From contig NZ_CP107869.1 of NCBI RefSeq assembly GCF_036013645.1, positions 7,006,001 to 7,070,000 on the forward strand: a stretch of 64,000 bases of DNA. Reading direction: 5' to 3'. Below the pieces are notes generated by a model. The model did no database searches and was not told the DNA's origin. It was given only the letters and a program-made list of their open reading frames with translations. The stretch's first letter is position 1. Every line of letters begins with the position of its first letter. This document shows positions 49,202-57,631 of this stretch, one piece after another. A program made the translations under genes and the position numbers. Origin of the DNA: Streptomyces sp. NBC_00490. GTDB taxonomy: Bacteria; Actinomycetota; Actinomycetes; Streptomycetales; Streptomycetaceae.

Positions 49202-50380
49202 TTAGAGGCGCGCCCCCTTCAGTGCCATGTGCAGCAGCAGCCGGTCCTCGCCGTCGTCCAGGTCCAGGCCCGTCAGCTGCTCCACCCGGGACAGGCGGTA
49301 GTACAGGGTCTGGCGGTGGATGCCCAGCTCGGCGGCCGTGCGGCCCGCCTGGCCCGCGCGGTCGAGATAGATCTCGGCGGTGCGCGCGAGTTCGCGGTGG
49401 GCGGGGGAGAGCAGGGGCCGTACGGCGGGGTCGTGGGCCGTCTCCGCGGGGAGCGAGGTCAGCAGCCGGTACGGACCGATCCGCGACCACTCCGTGACCG
49501 GGCCGAGCGCAGGCTCAGCGAGGGCCGCGCGGGCCGCCGCCGAGGCCTCCCGCCAGGACGTCGCCAGATCGCCGAGACCGGTACGGGGCTCACCCACGCC
49601 GGCCGCCCGGGCGCCTTCCCCCAGCAGCCGCTGTGCCGCCGCGAGTGCCGGCGTCCGCACCTCGGGCGCCCGCAGCCGGACGAGGACCGCGAGGCTCTGC
49701 GCGGTCGTGCCCCACGGCACCGTGCACAGGGCCGTCGTGTGCGGCACCGTCCGCGCGGACGGCGCGTCGTCCAGGTCGGTGGACGGCCAGGGCGCGACAC
49801 ACACCACCGCGTGCGGCCCGTCGCCGCGCGGCCCGAGCGCCGTACGCAGCGCCGCCACCGCCATCTCCCCCTGCCAGCCCCGCTCGGCGGTCAGCACCGC
49901 CCGCAGCTCCCGGCTGAGGTCCGCCCCGTGCTGCGCCTCGTCCGCGAACAGCGCGCCGATCCGCACCGTCACCTCCATGGCGGCGGTCAGCTGGGCCTCG
50001 GTGGGCCCGGGGTCGGACTCCAGCAGCCAGACGTACCCCAGGACGACACCCCGATGGCGCACGGGCAGACAGATCCGTCCGCGGTACACCCCCGCCTCGG
50101 GCGTCGGCGGGATACGGACGGGACCGGTCGCGCGGGTGATGCCGAAGCCCTCGAACCAGGTCCGGACCGCGGCCGTCGAGCGGCGGGTCAGGATCGAGCG
50201 GGCGCGCACCGGGTCCAGCGCCGACGGATCGAGGTCGCCCTCACTGTCGTACGCCCCGAAGGCGATCAGCTCGAAGTCGCGGCTCTCCAGGGTCGCGGGT
50301 ACCCCGAGCAGCTCGGAGATCTCGTCGACCAGCTCCTGGTAGTCACCGGCTCGGCTGGACGACGCGGCATCGGCTGTCAC
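49202..50380 (-). CDS. PucR-family regulator, probably of proline catabolism
   Basis: A 392-residue regulator. The C-terminal HTH ([30 protein letters not shown]) is the PucR/CdaR signature; the N-terminal two-thirds looks like a GAF-like sensor region followed by a GGDEF-like linker domain lacking the catalytic motif. I chose GTG 50380 (behind GGGAG); GTG 50398 would add six residues. It is divergent from the proline dehydrogenase gene across 145 bp. B. subtilis PutR, a PucR-type protein, activates proline use, so the same role is likely here. Confidence 0.85.
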   Translation of the reverse strand: MTADAASSSRAGDYQELVDEISELLGVPATLESRDFELIAFGAYDSEGDLDPSALDPVRARSILTRRSTAAVRTWFEGFGITRATGPVRIPPTPEAGVYRGRICLPVRHRGVVLGYVWLLESDPGPTEAQLTAAMEVTVRIGALFADEAQHGADLSRELRAVLTAERGWQGEMAVAALRTALGPRGDGPHAVVCVAPWPSTDLDDAPSARTVPHTTALCTVPWGTTAQSLAVLVRLRAPEVRTPALAAAQRLLGEGARAAGVGEPRTGLGDLATSWREASAAARAALAEPALGPVTEWSRIGPYRLLTSLPAETAHDPAVRPLLSPAHRELARTAEIYLDRAGQAGRTAAELGIHRQTLYYRLSRVEQLTGLDLDDGEDRLLLHMALKGARL

Positions 50381-50525
50381 TCGGGCATTCTCCCGCACAA
50401 TCCCGCCCCTTCATACATCTGTCTGAGATCTGCGGCACGGATGCGTGACAGCTGTCGATGGCCGACGATCGGAGGGATCCTTAGGTTTCACGGTGGTTCT
50501 ATCTGCTGGTTTGTGGAGGTGCCCC

Positions 50526-51452
50526 GTGCTGGGTCCCGTGATTCTTGCCGCGTCGCGCAGCGACCGGATGCGACGCCTGATCTCGGCGGCGCCGGTGACC
50601 AAGCAGGTCGTCGACCGCTTCATCCCCGGCGAGACGGTCGACGAGGTCGTGCCGATCATCAGGGAGCTCACGGACCGGGGTCTGGAGCTGACGATGGACG
50701 TCGTCGGCGAGGACATCACCACCCCCGAGCAGGCCGAAGCCGCCCGGGACGCCTACCTCCGGCTCGTCGACCGGCTCAAGGAGCTGGACCTGGGCACCCG
50801 CGCCGAGATGTCCGTGAAGCTGTCGATGTTCGGACAGGCGCTGCCGGGCGGCCACGAGCTGGCCCTGGCCAATGTCCGACCGGTCGTCGAGGCGGCCGCC
50901 GCCATCGGTACCACCGTGACGCTGGACGCCGAGGACCACACCACCCTCGACTCGATGTTCGCCATCCACGAGGAGCTGCGGAAGGACTTCCCGCAGACCG
51001 GCTGCGTCATCCAGGCCTACCTCTTCCGCACCGAGGCCGACGCCCGCCGCCTCGCCGAGAGCGGCAGCCGCGTGCGGCTCGTGAAGGGCGCCTACAAGGA
51101 GCCCGCCGAGGTCGCGTACCAGCAGAAGCACGAGATCGACAAGGCGTACGTCCGCATCCTGAAGGTCCTGATGGAGGGCGAGGGGTACCCGATGATCGGG
51201 TCCCACGACCCGCGCCTGATCTCCATCGCCCAGGAACTGGCCCACCGGGCCGGCCGCAAGCCCGACGAGTACGAGTTCCAGATGCTGTACGGCATCCGCG
51301 GCGACGAACACCTGCGCCTCGCCGCCGAGGGCCACCGCATGCGCGTCTACACGGCCTACGGCACCGACTGGTACGGCTACTTCATGCGCCGCCTCGCGGA
51401 GAAGCCGGCGAACCTGCGCTTTTTCGCGCGAAGCATGATCACCAAGGGCTGA
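50526..51452 (+). CDS. putB: Proline dehydrogenase
   Basis: A 308-residue FAD enzyme that oxidises proline to pyrroline-5-carboxylate. The TIM-barrel motifs include MSVKLSMFGQALPGG, TLDAEDHTTLD, QAYLFRTEAD, RLVKGAYKEP, GSHDPRL and the C-terminal YGTDWYGYFMRRLAEKP with conserved Tyr and Arg residues for proline binding. It is the short monofunctional form. GTG 50526 has a strong ribosome site (GGAGGTG). The partner pruA follows 253 bp downstream. Confidence 0.94.
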   Translation: MLGPVILAASRSDRMRRLISAAPVTKQVVDRFIPGETVDEVVPIIRELTDRGLELTMDVVGEDITTPEQAEAARDAYLRLVDRLKELDLGTRAEMSVKLSMFGQALPGGHELALANVRPVVEAAAAIGTTVTLDAEDHTTLDSMFAIHEELRKDFPQTGCVIQAYLFRTEADARRLAESGSRVRLVKGAYKEPAEVAYQQKHEIDKAYVRILKVLMEGEGYPMIGSHDPRLISIAQELAHRAGRKPDEYEFQMLYGIRGDEHLRLAAEGHRMRVYTAYGTDWYGYFMRRLAEKPANLRFFARSMITKG

Positions 51453-51454
51453 TG

Positions 51455-51519
51455 CGCGGGGTGAGCGGCTGCCGTTGGCCTCCGGCGAGTGCTCGGAGGA
51501 CGACGGCAGCCGCCCCGCG
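51455..51519. terminator. Long hairpin between putB and pruA
   Basis: Nested inverted repeats: CGCGGGG (51455-51461) with CCCCGCG (51513-51519), GCGGCTGCCGT (51465-51475) with ACGGCAGCCGC (51503-51513), and CCTCCG (51479-51484) with CGGAGG (51494-51499). It directly follows the putB stop and should terminate or attenuate readthrough. The other 186 bp before pruA include TCGTGA and TCACGA repeats and a possible separate promoter. Confidence 0.7.
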
Positions 51520-51705
51520 GCCGGCTGAGCCGGACCCGGATCCGCCGAAAGGAGTTACGGATCTCGTGACTCCGCCCCCGAAGAGGCTTCTCACGAACTC
51601 GCCGCAGCGAGCCCGTGACGGTCAAGCCCTGACCGCTGCTCACCATACGCAACCGCTTCAGCTCCCCCCGGCTGAAGCCCGGGAATCACTCGGAAGAGGT
51701 ACCCC

Positions 51706-53337
51706 ATGGACGCTGTGACCCAGGTCCCCACCCCCGTCAACGAGCCGGTGCACGGCTACGCCCCCGGCTCGCCCGAGCGCGCCCGTCTCGAGGTCAAGCT
51801 GAAGGAGCTGGCCGAGAACCCGATCGACCTGCCGATGACCATCGGCGGTGAGAAGCGGCTCGGCGGCGGCGACGCCTTCCAGGTCGTGCAGCCGCACAAC
51901 CACAAGGCCGTTCTGGGCACGTACCGCAACGCCACCCAGCAGGACGCGCAGGACGCGATCGACGCGGCCCTCGCCGCCGCGCCCGCCTGGCGCGCGATGG
52001 CCTTCGACGACCGCGCCGCGATCATCCTGCGCGCCGCCGAACTCCTCGCCGGCCCCTGGCGCGAGACCCTCGCCGCCTCCACCATGCTCGGCCAGTCGAA
52101 GACCGCCCAGCAGGCCGAGATCGACACCCCCTGCGAGCTCGTCGATTTCTGGCGCTTCAACGTCAAGTATGCCCGCGACCTGCTGGCCGAGCAGCCCCCG
52201 GCGAACTCCCCGGGCGTCTGGAACCGCCTCGACCACCGCCCGCTCGAAGGCTTCGTCTACGCGATCACGCCCTTCAACTTCACGGCGATCGCGGGCAACC
52301 TCCCGACCGCGCCCGCGCTGATGGGCAACGTCGTCGTCTGGAAGCCGTCCCCGACGCAGACCCACGCCGCCGTGCTGCTCATGCAGCTCCTGGAGGAGGC
52401 CGGGCTGCCTAAGGGCGTCATCAACCTCGTCACCGGCGACGGCATCGAGGTCTCCAAGGTCGCCCTCGAGCACCGCGACCTCGCGGGCATCCACTTCACC
52501 GGTTCCACCAAGACCTTCCAGCACCTGTGGAAGACGGTCGGCGCCAACATCGAGAAGTACCGCACCTACCCCCGTCTGGTCGGCGAGACCGGCGGCAAGG
52601 ACTTCGTCGTCGCCCACCCGAGCGCCGACAAGGCGATCCTCAAGACCGCACTGACCCGCGGTGCGTTCGAGTACCAGGGCCAGAAGTGCAGCGCGACCTC
52701 CCGGGCCTACATCCCGGCGTCGATCTGGAACAGCGGCTTCAAGGAGGAGTTCGCGGCCGAGGTCGACTACCTCACCATGGGCGATGTCACCGACCTCTCC
52801 AACTTCATCGGCGCCGTCATCGACGAGCGCGCCTTCGCCAAGAACAAGGCCGCCATCGACCGCGCCAAGTCCGACCCGGCCTGCACGATCGTCGCGGGCG
52901 GTTCGTACGACGACTCGGTCGGCTACTTCGTCCGCCCGACCGTCGTCGAGTGCTCGGACCCGGCGAACGAGGTCTTCACCACCGAGTACTTCGGCCCCTT
53001 CCTCGCCGTGCACGTCTACGAGGACGACAAGTACGACGAGATGCTGACCCAGATGGAGTCGGTGTCCGACTACGCGCTCACCGGCTCGGTCATCTCGGCC
53101 GACCGCGCGGCGGCGGCGTACACGATGGACAAGCTGCGCTACGCGGCCGGCAACTTCTACATCAACGACAAGTCCACCGGAGCCGTCGTCGGCCAGCAGC
53201 CCTTCGGCGGCGGCCGCGCCTCCGGCACCAACGACAAGGCCGGCGCCCCGCAGAACCTGATGCGCTGGACCCTGACCCGCGCCATCAAGGAGACCCTGGT
53301 CCCGCCGACCGACTACGCGTACCCGCACATGGGCTGA
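51706..53337 (+). CDS. pruA: 1-pyrroline-5-carboxylate dehydrogenase
   Basis: A 543-residue aldehyde dehydrogenase that converts glutamate semialdehyde to glutamate with NAD+. The catalytic cysteine is C328 in GQKCSATSR, the general base E294 in GETGGKDFV, and TPFNFTAIAGNLP and FTGSTKTF are family motifs; SKTAQQAEID and NINDKSTGAVVGQQPFGG are specific to PruA-type enzymes. Length matches the monofunctional form. It completes proline breakdown begun by putB. A strong terminator follows at 53357. Confidence 0.96.
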   Translation: MDAVTQVPTPVNEPVHGYAPGSPERARLEVKLKELAENPIDLPMTIGGEKRLGGGDAFQVVQPHNHKAVLGTYRNATQQDAQDAIDAALAAAPAWRAMAFDDRAAIILRAAELLAGPWRETLAASTMLGQSKTAQQAEIDTPCELVDFWRFNVKYARDLLAEQPPANSPGVWNRLDHRPLEGFVYAITPFNFTAIAGNLPTAPALMGNVVVWKPSPTQTHAAVLLMQLLEEAGLPKGVINLVTGDGIEVSKVALEHRDLAGIHFTGSTKTFQHLWKTVGANIEKYRTYPRLVGETGGKDFVVAHPSADKAILKTALTRGAFEYQGQKCSATSRAYIPASIWNSGFKEEFAAEVDYLTMGDVTDLSNFIGAVIDERAFAKNKAAIDRAKSDPACTIVAGGSYDDSVGYFVRPTVVECSDPANEVFTTEYFGPFLAVHVYEDDKYDEMLTQMESVSDYALTGSVISADRAAAAYTMDKLRYAAGNFYINDKSTGAVVGQQPFGGGRASGTNDKAGAPQNLMRWTLTRAIKETLVPPTDYAYPHMG

Positions 53338-53356
53338 CGGTAGGTCGGAGAGCTGG

Positions 53357-53382
53357 AAGGGCCGGGCTGTTGCCCGGCCCTT
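53357..53382. terminator. Terminator after pruA
   Basis: Perfect 11-bp stem (AAGGGCCGGGC and GCCCGGCCCTT) with a TGTT tetraloop, 20 bp after the pruA stop. Confidence 0.85.
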
Positions 53383-53421
53383 CGCCGTCTCCGGCTGGAC
53401 CCGTGGCGCAGACTCGTGGCC

Positions 53422-54258
53422 ATGACGGTGACGACTGACGACGGTGTACGGCTGTGGGCCACGCGGCAGGGGCACGGCGGCGAGGCCCTGGTGCTGTGTC
53501 ACGGCGGCCCCGGACTGTGGGACATGTTCGAGGACGTGGCCGCCATGCTGGAGGACCGGGCGAGCGTCGTCCGCTGGGACCAGCGCGGGTGCGGGCGCTC
53601 CGAGCGGGCCGCGGGGCCCTGGACGACCGACCGGTTCGTGGCGGATCTGGACGCCGTACGACAGCACTTCGCGCTCGACCGGCCCGTGCTGCTCGGCCAC
53701 TCCTGGGGCGCCCAGCTGGCGCTCAGCTATGCGCTGGCGCACCCGGAGCGGGTCGGGGGCCTCGTGTACGTGGGCGGCACGGGCATCGACCCGGTGTCCA
53801 CCTGGCGCGGGCCCTTCGAGGAGAACTTCCGCGCGAGGCTGGGTGAGGTGCCCGAACGGCTCGCCCGTTGGCAGGAGTTGGTGGACGGGGACCGTGAGCG
53901 GGCGGTGCTGCAGTGGTCGGTCGACTTCGAGGACCGGGAGCGGGCGCTGGAGCACGCCGGTCGGATGGCGGACCCCTGGTTCGAGATCAACTTCGAGTGC
54001 AACAGGGCGCTGGGCGCGGAGACGAAACAGACCTGGGGGAGCCCCGAGCTGTACGCCGCCTGCCAGGGGCTGGATGTGCCGGTGCTGATCGTCGACGGTG
54101 AGCGGGACGTCCGGCCGCGCTGGGCGGTCGACTCACTGGAGCGGGCGCTGCCCCGGGTGCGGCGGGTGGTGCTCGCCGGTGCCGGGCACTCGCCGTGGGT
54201 GGAGGATCCGGACGGCTTCCGGGAGGCGGTGGGGGCGGCGCTCAGAGGGTCCGGCTGA
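53422..54258 (+). CDS. Alpha/beta hydrolase, proline-iminopeptidase-like
   Basis: A 278-residue hydrolase. The oxyanion motif HGGPGLW, WDQRGCGRS, the nucleophile elbow LGHSWGAQ (Ser), an Asp in IVDGERDVRP and a late His in GAGHSPW form the triad. The HGGPG and DQRG patterns are characteristic of the prolyl-aminopeptidase branch, so release of N-terminal proline is possible; the position next to proline catabolic genes fits but does not prove it. ATG 53422 has no clear ribosome site and GTG 53416 is an alternative. Its end overlaps the convergent hydrolase gene by 17 bp. Confidence 0.82.
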   Translation: MTVTTDDGVRLWATRQGHGGEALVLCHGGPGLWDMFEDVAAMLEDRASVVRWDQRGCGRSERAAGPWTTDRFVADLDAVRQHFALDRPVLLGHSWGAQLALSYALAHPERVGGLVYVGGTGIDPVSTWRGPFEENFRARLGEVPERLARWQELVDGDRERAVLQWSVDFEDRERALEHAGRMADPWFEINFECNRALGAETKQTWGSPELYAACQGLDVPVLIVDGERDVRPRWAVDSLERALPRVRRVVLAGAGHSPWVEDPDGFREAVGAALRGSG

Positions 54259-55108
54259 GGAAGTCGCCTATCAGCGCGCCGATCTGGGGTGCGTGTGTCT
54301 CCAGGGCGAAGTGGCCCGTGGGCAGGAGGTGGATCTCGGCCTTCGGGAGGTCGCACTGGTAGGCGAGGGCGCCGGCCGGGACGAAGATCTCGTCGTGGGC
54401 GCCCCAGACGGCCAGCAGGGGGACCTGGCTGGTGCGGAAGTAGTCGTGGAAGGCGGGGTAGAGGGCGAAGTTGGAGCCGTAGTCGGCGATCAGGTCGAGC
54501 TGGATCTCCGGCTGGCCGGGGCGGGCCATGAGGGCCGCGTCGTGCTCGTACGCGTCCGGGCTGACGAGGTGTCGCAGGTCCTCCGGAACCCCGTGCAGGT
54601 ACTGCCACTTGATGCCGTCCGGCGAGGAGATCTCCCGCACCGGCGCCTCGGTCTCCGGCGTCCGCTCGGCGATGAGCGCGAGCACGGGAGCCCAGGCCTC
54701 CTTCCCCAGCCCCTCCTCGTAGGCGTTGCCGTTCTGCGTGACGATCGCCGTCACCCGCTCGGGGTGCGCGAGTGCGAGCCGCAGGCCGATCGGGGCGCCG
54801 TAGTCCTGGATGTAGAGGGCGTACTCCTTCAGCCCCAACTGCTCGGTGAACTCGGCGGTGATCTCGGCGAGTTCGGCGAACGTGTACGCGAAGTCGGAGG
54901 CTCCCGGAGCCGACGAGCGCCCGAACCCGATGTGGTCCGGGGCGATGAGGCGGTAGCGGTCGGCGAGAAGCGGGATGAGGTCACGGAACATGTGCGAGCT
55001 GCTCGGGAAGCCGTGCAGCAGGAGGAGAGCGGGGGCGTCGGCGGGCCCGGCCTCGCGGTAGTGGACGTCGAGGCCGCGGACGGTGGTGGTGCGGTGGGCG
55101 GTCATCAT
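54242..55108 (-). CDS. Alpha/beta hydrolase, haloalkane-dehalogenase/epoxide-hydrolase-like
   Basis: A 288-residue hydrolase with HGFPSSSHMFRDLIPLL, PDHIGFGRS and the elbow YIQDYGAPIG, in which the nucleophile is Asp and not Ser. PTGHFALE provides the His. An Asp nucleophile points to the haloalkane dehalogenase or epoxide hydrolase group; substrate unknown. The promoter region upstream carries two CTAAC-N20-GTTAG elements. The start is ATG 55108 (a second ATG follows immediately). Confidence 0.84.
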   Translation of the reverse strand: MMTAHRTTTVRGLDVHYREAGPADAPALLLLHGFPSSSHMFRDLIPLLADRYRLIAPDHIGFGRSSAPGASDFAYTFAELAEITAEFTEQLGLKEYALYIQDYGAPIGLRLALAHPERVTAIVTQNGNAYEEGLGKEAWAPVLALIAERTPETEAPVREISSPDGIKWQYLHGVPEDLRHLVSPDAYEHDAALMARPGQPEIQLDLIADYGSNFALYPAFHDYFRTSQVPLLAVWGAHDEIFVPAGALAYQCDLPKAEIHLLPTGHFALETHAPQIGALIGDFLSRTL

Positions 55109-55114
55109 GATGCT

Positions 55115-55195
55115 CTAACCCCTGACTGTCTCTGTGGCAGTTAGGTAAGTTCACCATGGATCGCTCTAACTGGTCAAGAGTATGAGAACAGTTAG
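55115..55195. promoter_or_regulatory. Two CTAAC-N20-GTTAG inverted repeats
   Basis: CTAAC at 55115 and GTTAG at 55140, then CTAAC at 55166 and GTTAG at 55191: identical 20-bp spacers and an offset of 51 bp. The 121-bp gap is between two genes on the minus strand, immediately upstream of the hydrolase start. This symmetrical arrangement is best explained by a regulator binding as one or two dimers; which one is unknown. Confidence 0.55.
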
Positions 55196-55229
55196 GGCTC
55201 GCCGACCGCCCCCGCCCTCACCTGCTGGG

Positions 55230-56225
55230 TCACGTCCTCGCGCGTACCAAGATCTTCCCCACGTTCCCGCCCCCCAGCATCGACAAGAACGCCTCCACGA
55301 TCCGTTCGAAGCCCTCCACCACCGTCTCGTCCAGCGTGAGCGCGCCGCTGAGGAGGTGCGGGACGGCGAAGTCGTACAGCTCGTCCTGGAGGTCGCGGTA
55401 GTCGCTGACCAGGAAGCCCTCGATGCGCAGGCGCTTCTCCACCACGTCGGCGTGGTTGAAGACGACCGGCGGCGCGTCCGGGGTGTTGTACTGGCTCACC
55501 GTGCCGACGCGGACCACGCGACCGTGGTCGCGCAGGGCGCCGATCGCCGCGCCCAGGTGGTCGCCGCCGACGTTGTCGACGAAGACGTCGATGCCGGTGG
55601 GGGCGGATTTCGCCAGGAGGTCCGGGACCGGGCCCTGGTGGTAGTCGAACGCCGCGTCGTAGCCGACCTGTTCGATCAGATGGCGGACCTTCTCCGGAGA
55701 GCCCGCGCTGCCCACCAGCCGACCCGCGCCCAGCAGCCGCGCGAAGCGGCCCGTCGCCGTGCCGACCCCGCCCGCCGCCGCGGAGACGAACACGTCGTCG
55801 CCTTCGCGGAGCCGCGCGATCCGGGTGAGACCGACGTACGCCGTCAGGCCCGTGCCGCCCAGCACGCTCAAGTACGCGGACAGCGGGACGCCTTCGTACA
55901 ACGGCAGGCGTCTGATCTCCGCCGGGGTCACCAGGGAGTGGGTGCGCCAGCCCTGCCGGTGGAAGACGATCTTGCCCTCGGGCAGCCCCGGGTCCCGCGA
56001 GGCCACGATCCGGCCCAGCGCGCGGCCCTCCAGCGGCGCGTTCAACTCGAAGTCGCCGTCCATCATTTCGCGGTGGTAGGGGTCGACCGACCAGTAGAGG
56101 TTCTCCACCAGCGCCGTGCCGGGGGCGGGGGCGGGCAGGGAGGACTCCACGAAGGCGAAGTCGGCGGGGGTGGGGAAGCCCTTCGGGCGGGCGGTCTGGT
56201 GCACGGTGATCGCTGTGTCGGTCAT
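55230..56225 (-). CDS. NADP-dependent MDR oxidoreductase, curcumin-reductase-like
   Basis: A 331-residue medium-chain reductase without zinc ligands. SVDPYHREMM, the nucleotide motif AAAGGVGTATGRFARLLGA (about residues 143-161), DVFVDNVGG and the C-terminal FLSMLGGGNVGKILV match the YncB/leukotriene-B4 dehydrogenase branch that reduces enones. ATG 56225 is chosen; earlier ATGs are in non-coding-looking sequence. It is divergent from a LysR regulator, with three GCTCAT half-sites between them. Confidence 0.87.
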   Translation of the reverse strand: MTDTAITVHQTARPKGFPTPADFAFVESSLPAPAPGTALVENLYWSVDPYHREMMDGDFELNAPLEGRALGRIVASRDPGLPEGKIVFHRQGWRTHSLVTPAEIRRLPLYEGVPLSAYLSVLGGTGLTAYVGLTRIARLREGDDVFVSAAAGGVGTATGRFARLLGAGRLVGSAGSPEKVRHLIEQVGYDAAFDYHQGPVPDLLAKSAPTGIDVFVDNVGGDHLGAAIGALRDHGRVVRVGTVSQYNTPDAPPVVFNHADVVEKRLRIEGFLVSDYRDLQDELYDFAVPHLLSGALTLDETVVEGFERIVEAFLSMLGGGNVGKILVRART

Positions 56226-56270
56226 GGACGGGACCGTACGGAGGAATGCCGGACCGCAGCAGAGGGTTGC

Positions 56271-56307
56271 GCTCATGGAACGGACACATCCATGAGCTTT
56301 CGCTCAT
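56271..56307. promoter_or_regulatory. LysR-type binding region
   Basis: GCTCATGG (56271-56278) pairs with CCATGAGC (56290-56297) across an 11-bp spacer, and the latter's ATGAGC pairs again with GCTCAT (56302-56307) across 4 bp. Three half-sites in a 104-bp divergent gap match the recognition and activation site layout of LysR-type regulators. Confidence 0.6.
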
Positions 56308-56329
56308 AGCAGCAGGTGGGGGACCCGCC

Positions 56330-57226
56330 ATGAGCAGCGCCGTCGATCTCGCGCCGCAGGAACTCCGTACCCTCGTCGCGGTCGCCGAGGAGGGCGGCTT
56401 CTCGGCCGCCGCCGTCCGGCTCGGCACGAGTCAGTCCGCCGTCTCGCACGCGGTGCGCGGCATCGAACGCAAGCTGGGCGTCGTGCTGTTCGACCGCGGA
56501 CGGTACGGGGCCCGGCCCACGGCGGCCGGCGCACGGGCCGTCGCCCACGGCCGCCGCGTCCTGCGGATGCTGGACCTGCTCGTCCGGGAGGCGCGGGCCG
56601 CGGAGCCCCACGACGTCGCCGGCCCCCTGCGGATCGCCGCCTTCCGCAGCGCCGCCCTCCACCTCCTGCCCCCCGTCCTGGAACGCCTCACCGCACGGCA
56701 CCCCGCGATCGAGCCGACCGTCACCGTCGTACGGGAGATCGGACCCGGCACGGCCGGAGAGGTCGCCGAGGGGCGGGCCGACCTCGGTATCGCCACCTTC
56801 GGCACCAGTTCCCCGATCCCGCCGCATCTGGTCGGGGACGTTCTGCTGGAGGAGCCGTACGCCCTCGTCCATCCGGCCGGCCATCCCGCCTCGCGCTCCC
56901 TGCCGCTCGTCGACTGGCGGGAGAACTGCTCCTCCTACACCCGCACCTGGTGGGCGGCCCAGGACTGGATCCCCACCGCGACCGTCCGCGCCGAGGACGA
57001 CGGGGCGGTGCTCTCGATGGTGGGCAGCGGTCTCGGCATGGCGATCATGCCCGCGCTCTCCCTCACCAGGGCGCCGCACGGCCTGGAGATAACCGATCTC
57101 GGACCGGACCGGCCCACCCGTCGGATCGGATACGTCACCACACCCGAACTCGCCACCACCGCCGTCGTCCGGGCCCTGGTCCGCGAGCTGCGCAGCCATG
57201 CGAAACCGCAGGTCAGCGCCGTGTGA
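56330..57226 (+). CDS. LysR-family regulator
   Basis: A 298-residue regulator. The N-terminal HTH (about residues 8-65) contains LRTLVAVAEEGGFSAAAVRLGTSQSAVSHAVRGIERKLGVVLFDR, which is the LysR signature split over that range, followed by a two-lobe ligand-binding domain (about 90-295). It is divergent from the MDR oxidoreductase and probably controls it and itself through the GCTCAT repeats. ATG 56330 has a GGTGGGGGA ribosome site. Confidence 0.9.
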   Translation: MSSAVDLAPQELRTLVAVAEEGGFSAAAVRLGTSQSAVSHAVRGIERKLGVVLFDRGRYGARPTAAGARAVAHGRRVLRMLDLLVREARAAEPHDVAGPLRIAAFRSAALHLLPPVLERLTARHPAIEPTVTVVREIGPGTAGEVAEGRADLGIATFGTSSPIPPHLVGDVLLEEPYALVHPAGHPASRSLPLVDWRENCSSYTRTWWAAQDWIPTATVRAEDDGAVLSMVGSGLGMAIMPALSLTRAPHGLEITDLGPDRPTRRIGYVTTPELATTAVVRALVRELRSHAKPQVSAV

Positions 57227-57447
57227 CTCACTGCACTGTCTCAGATAGTAGGAAGTCCGAGTAATTGTGGAGACAGACCGAGCGTCCTCCCTTAGCTTTG
57301 TAGAAGCCGAACGTCTCGCTCGATCAAGCGAATGGCGGTCGTGAGCCGGGCCCCATGCAGGCAACCCCTGCGGCCAGTGCTCCCCGCCTCTTCCGGCGTC
57401 TCGCAACTCCCTTCTGCACTCCATGAATTCGAAGGAGTCGATTTCTC

Positions 57448-57579
57448 ATGGCCGAGACGACCGCCCGCCGTCGAGTCCGTCACACCGTCCGTACGAACGA
57501 GTCCGACCGCAAGAACGCCGCGGCCGCCCTCCAGCGCGCCCTCGACCGCCGTGACAACGGCGGCTCGACCGGCCACTGA
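57448..57579 (+). CDS. Small basic protein, 43 aa
   Basis: A 43-residue frame starting MAETTARRRVRHTVRTNESD, strongly basic (Arg, Lys) with a Gly-rich end. ATG 57448 has a clear ribosome site (GAAGGAG) 10 bp upstream and codon positions follow the Streptomyces pattern, so it is likely real although very short. No family is recognised. The 221-bp gap upstream, after the LysR gene, is AT-richer and should carry its promoter; I see no obvious hairpin there. Convergent with the phosphoesterase gene. Confidence 0.6.
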   Translation: MAETTARRRVRHTVRTNESDRKNAAAALQRALDRRDNGGSTGH

Positions 57580-57631
57580 GGCCGCACACCCCCAGTACCG
57601 GGAGCCGCACCCGTCGGGATGCGGCGCGGGA

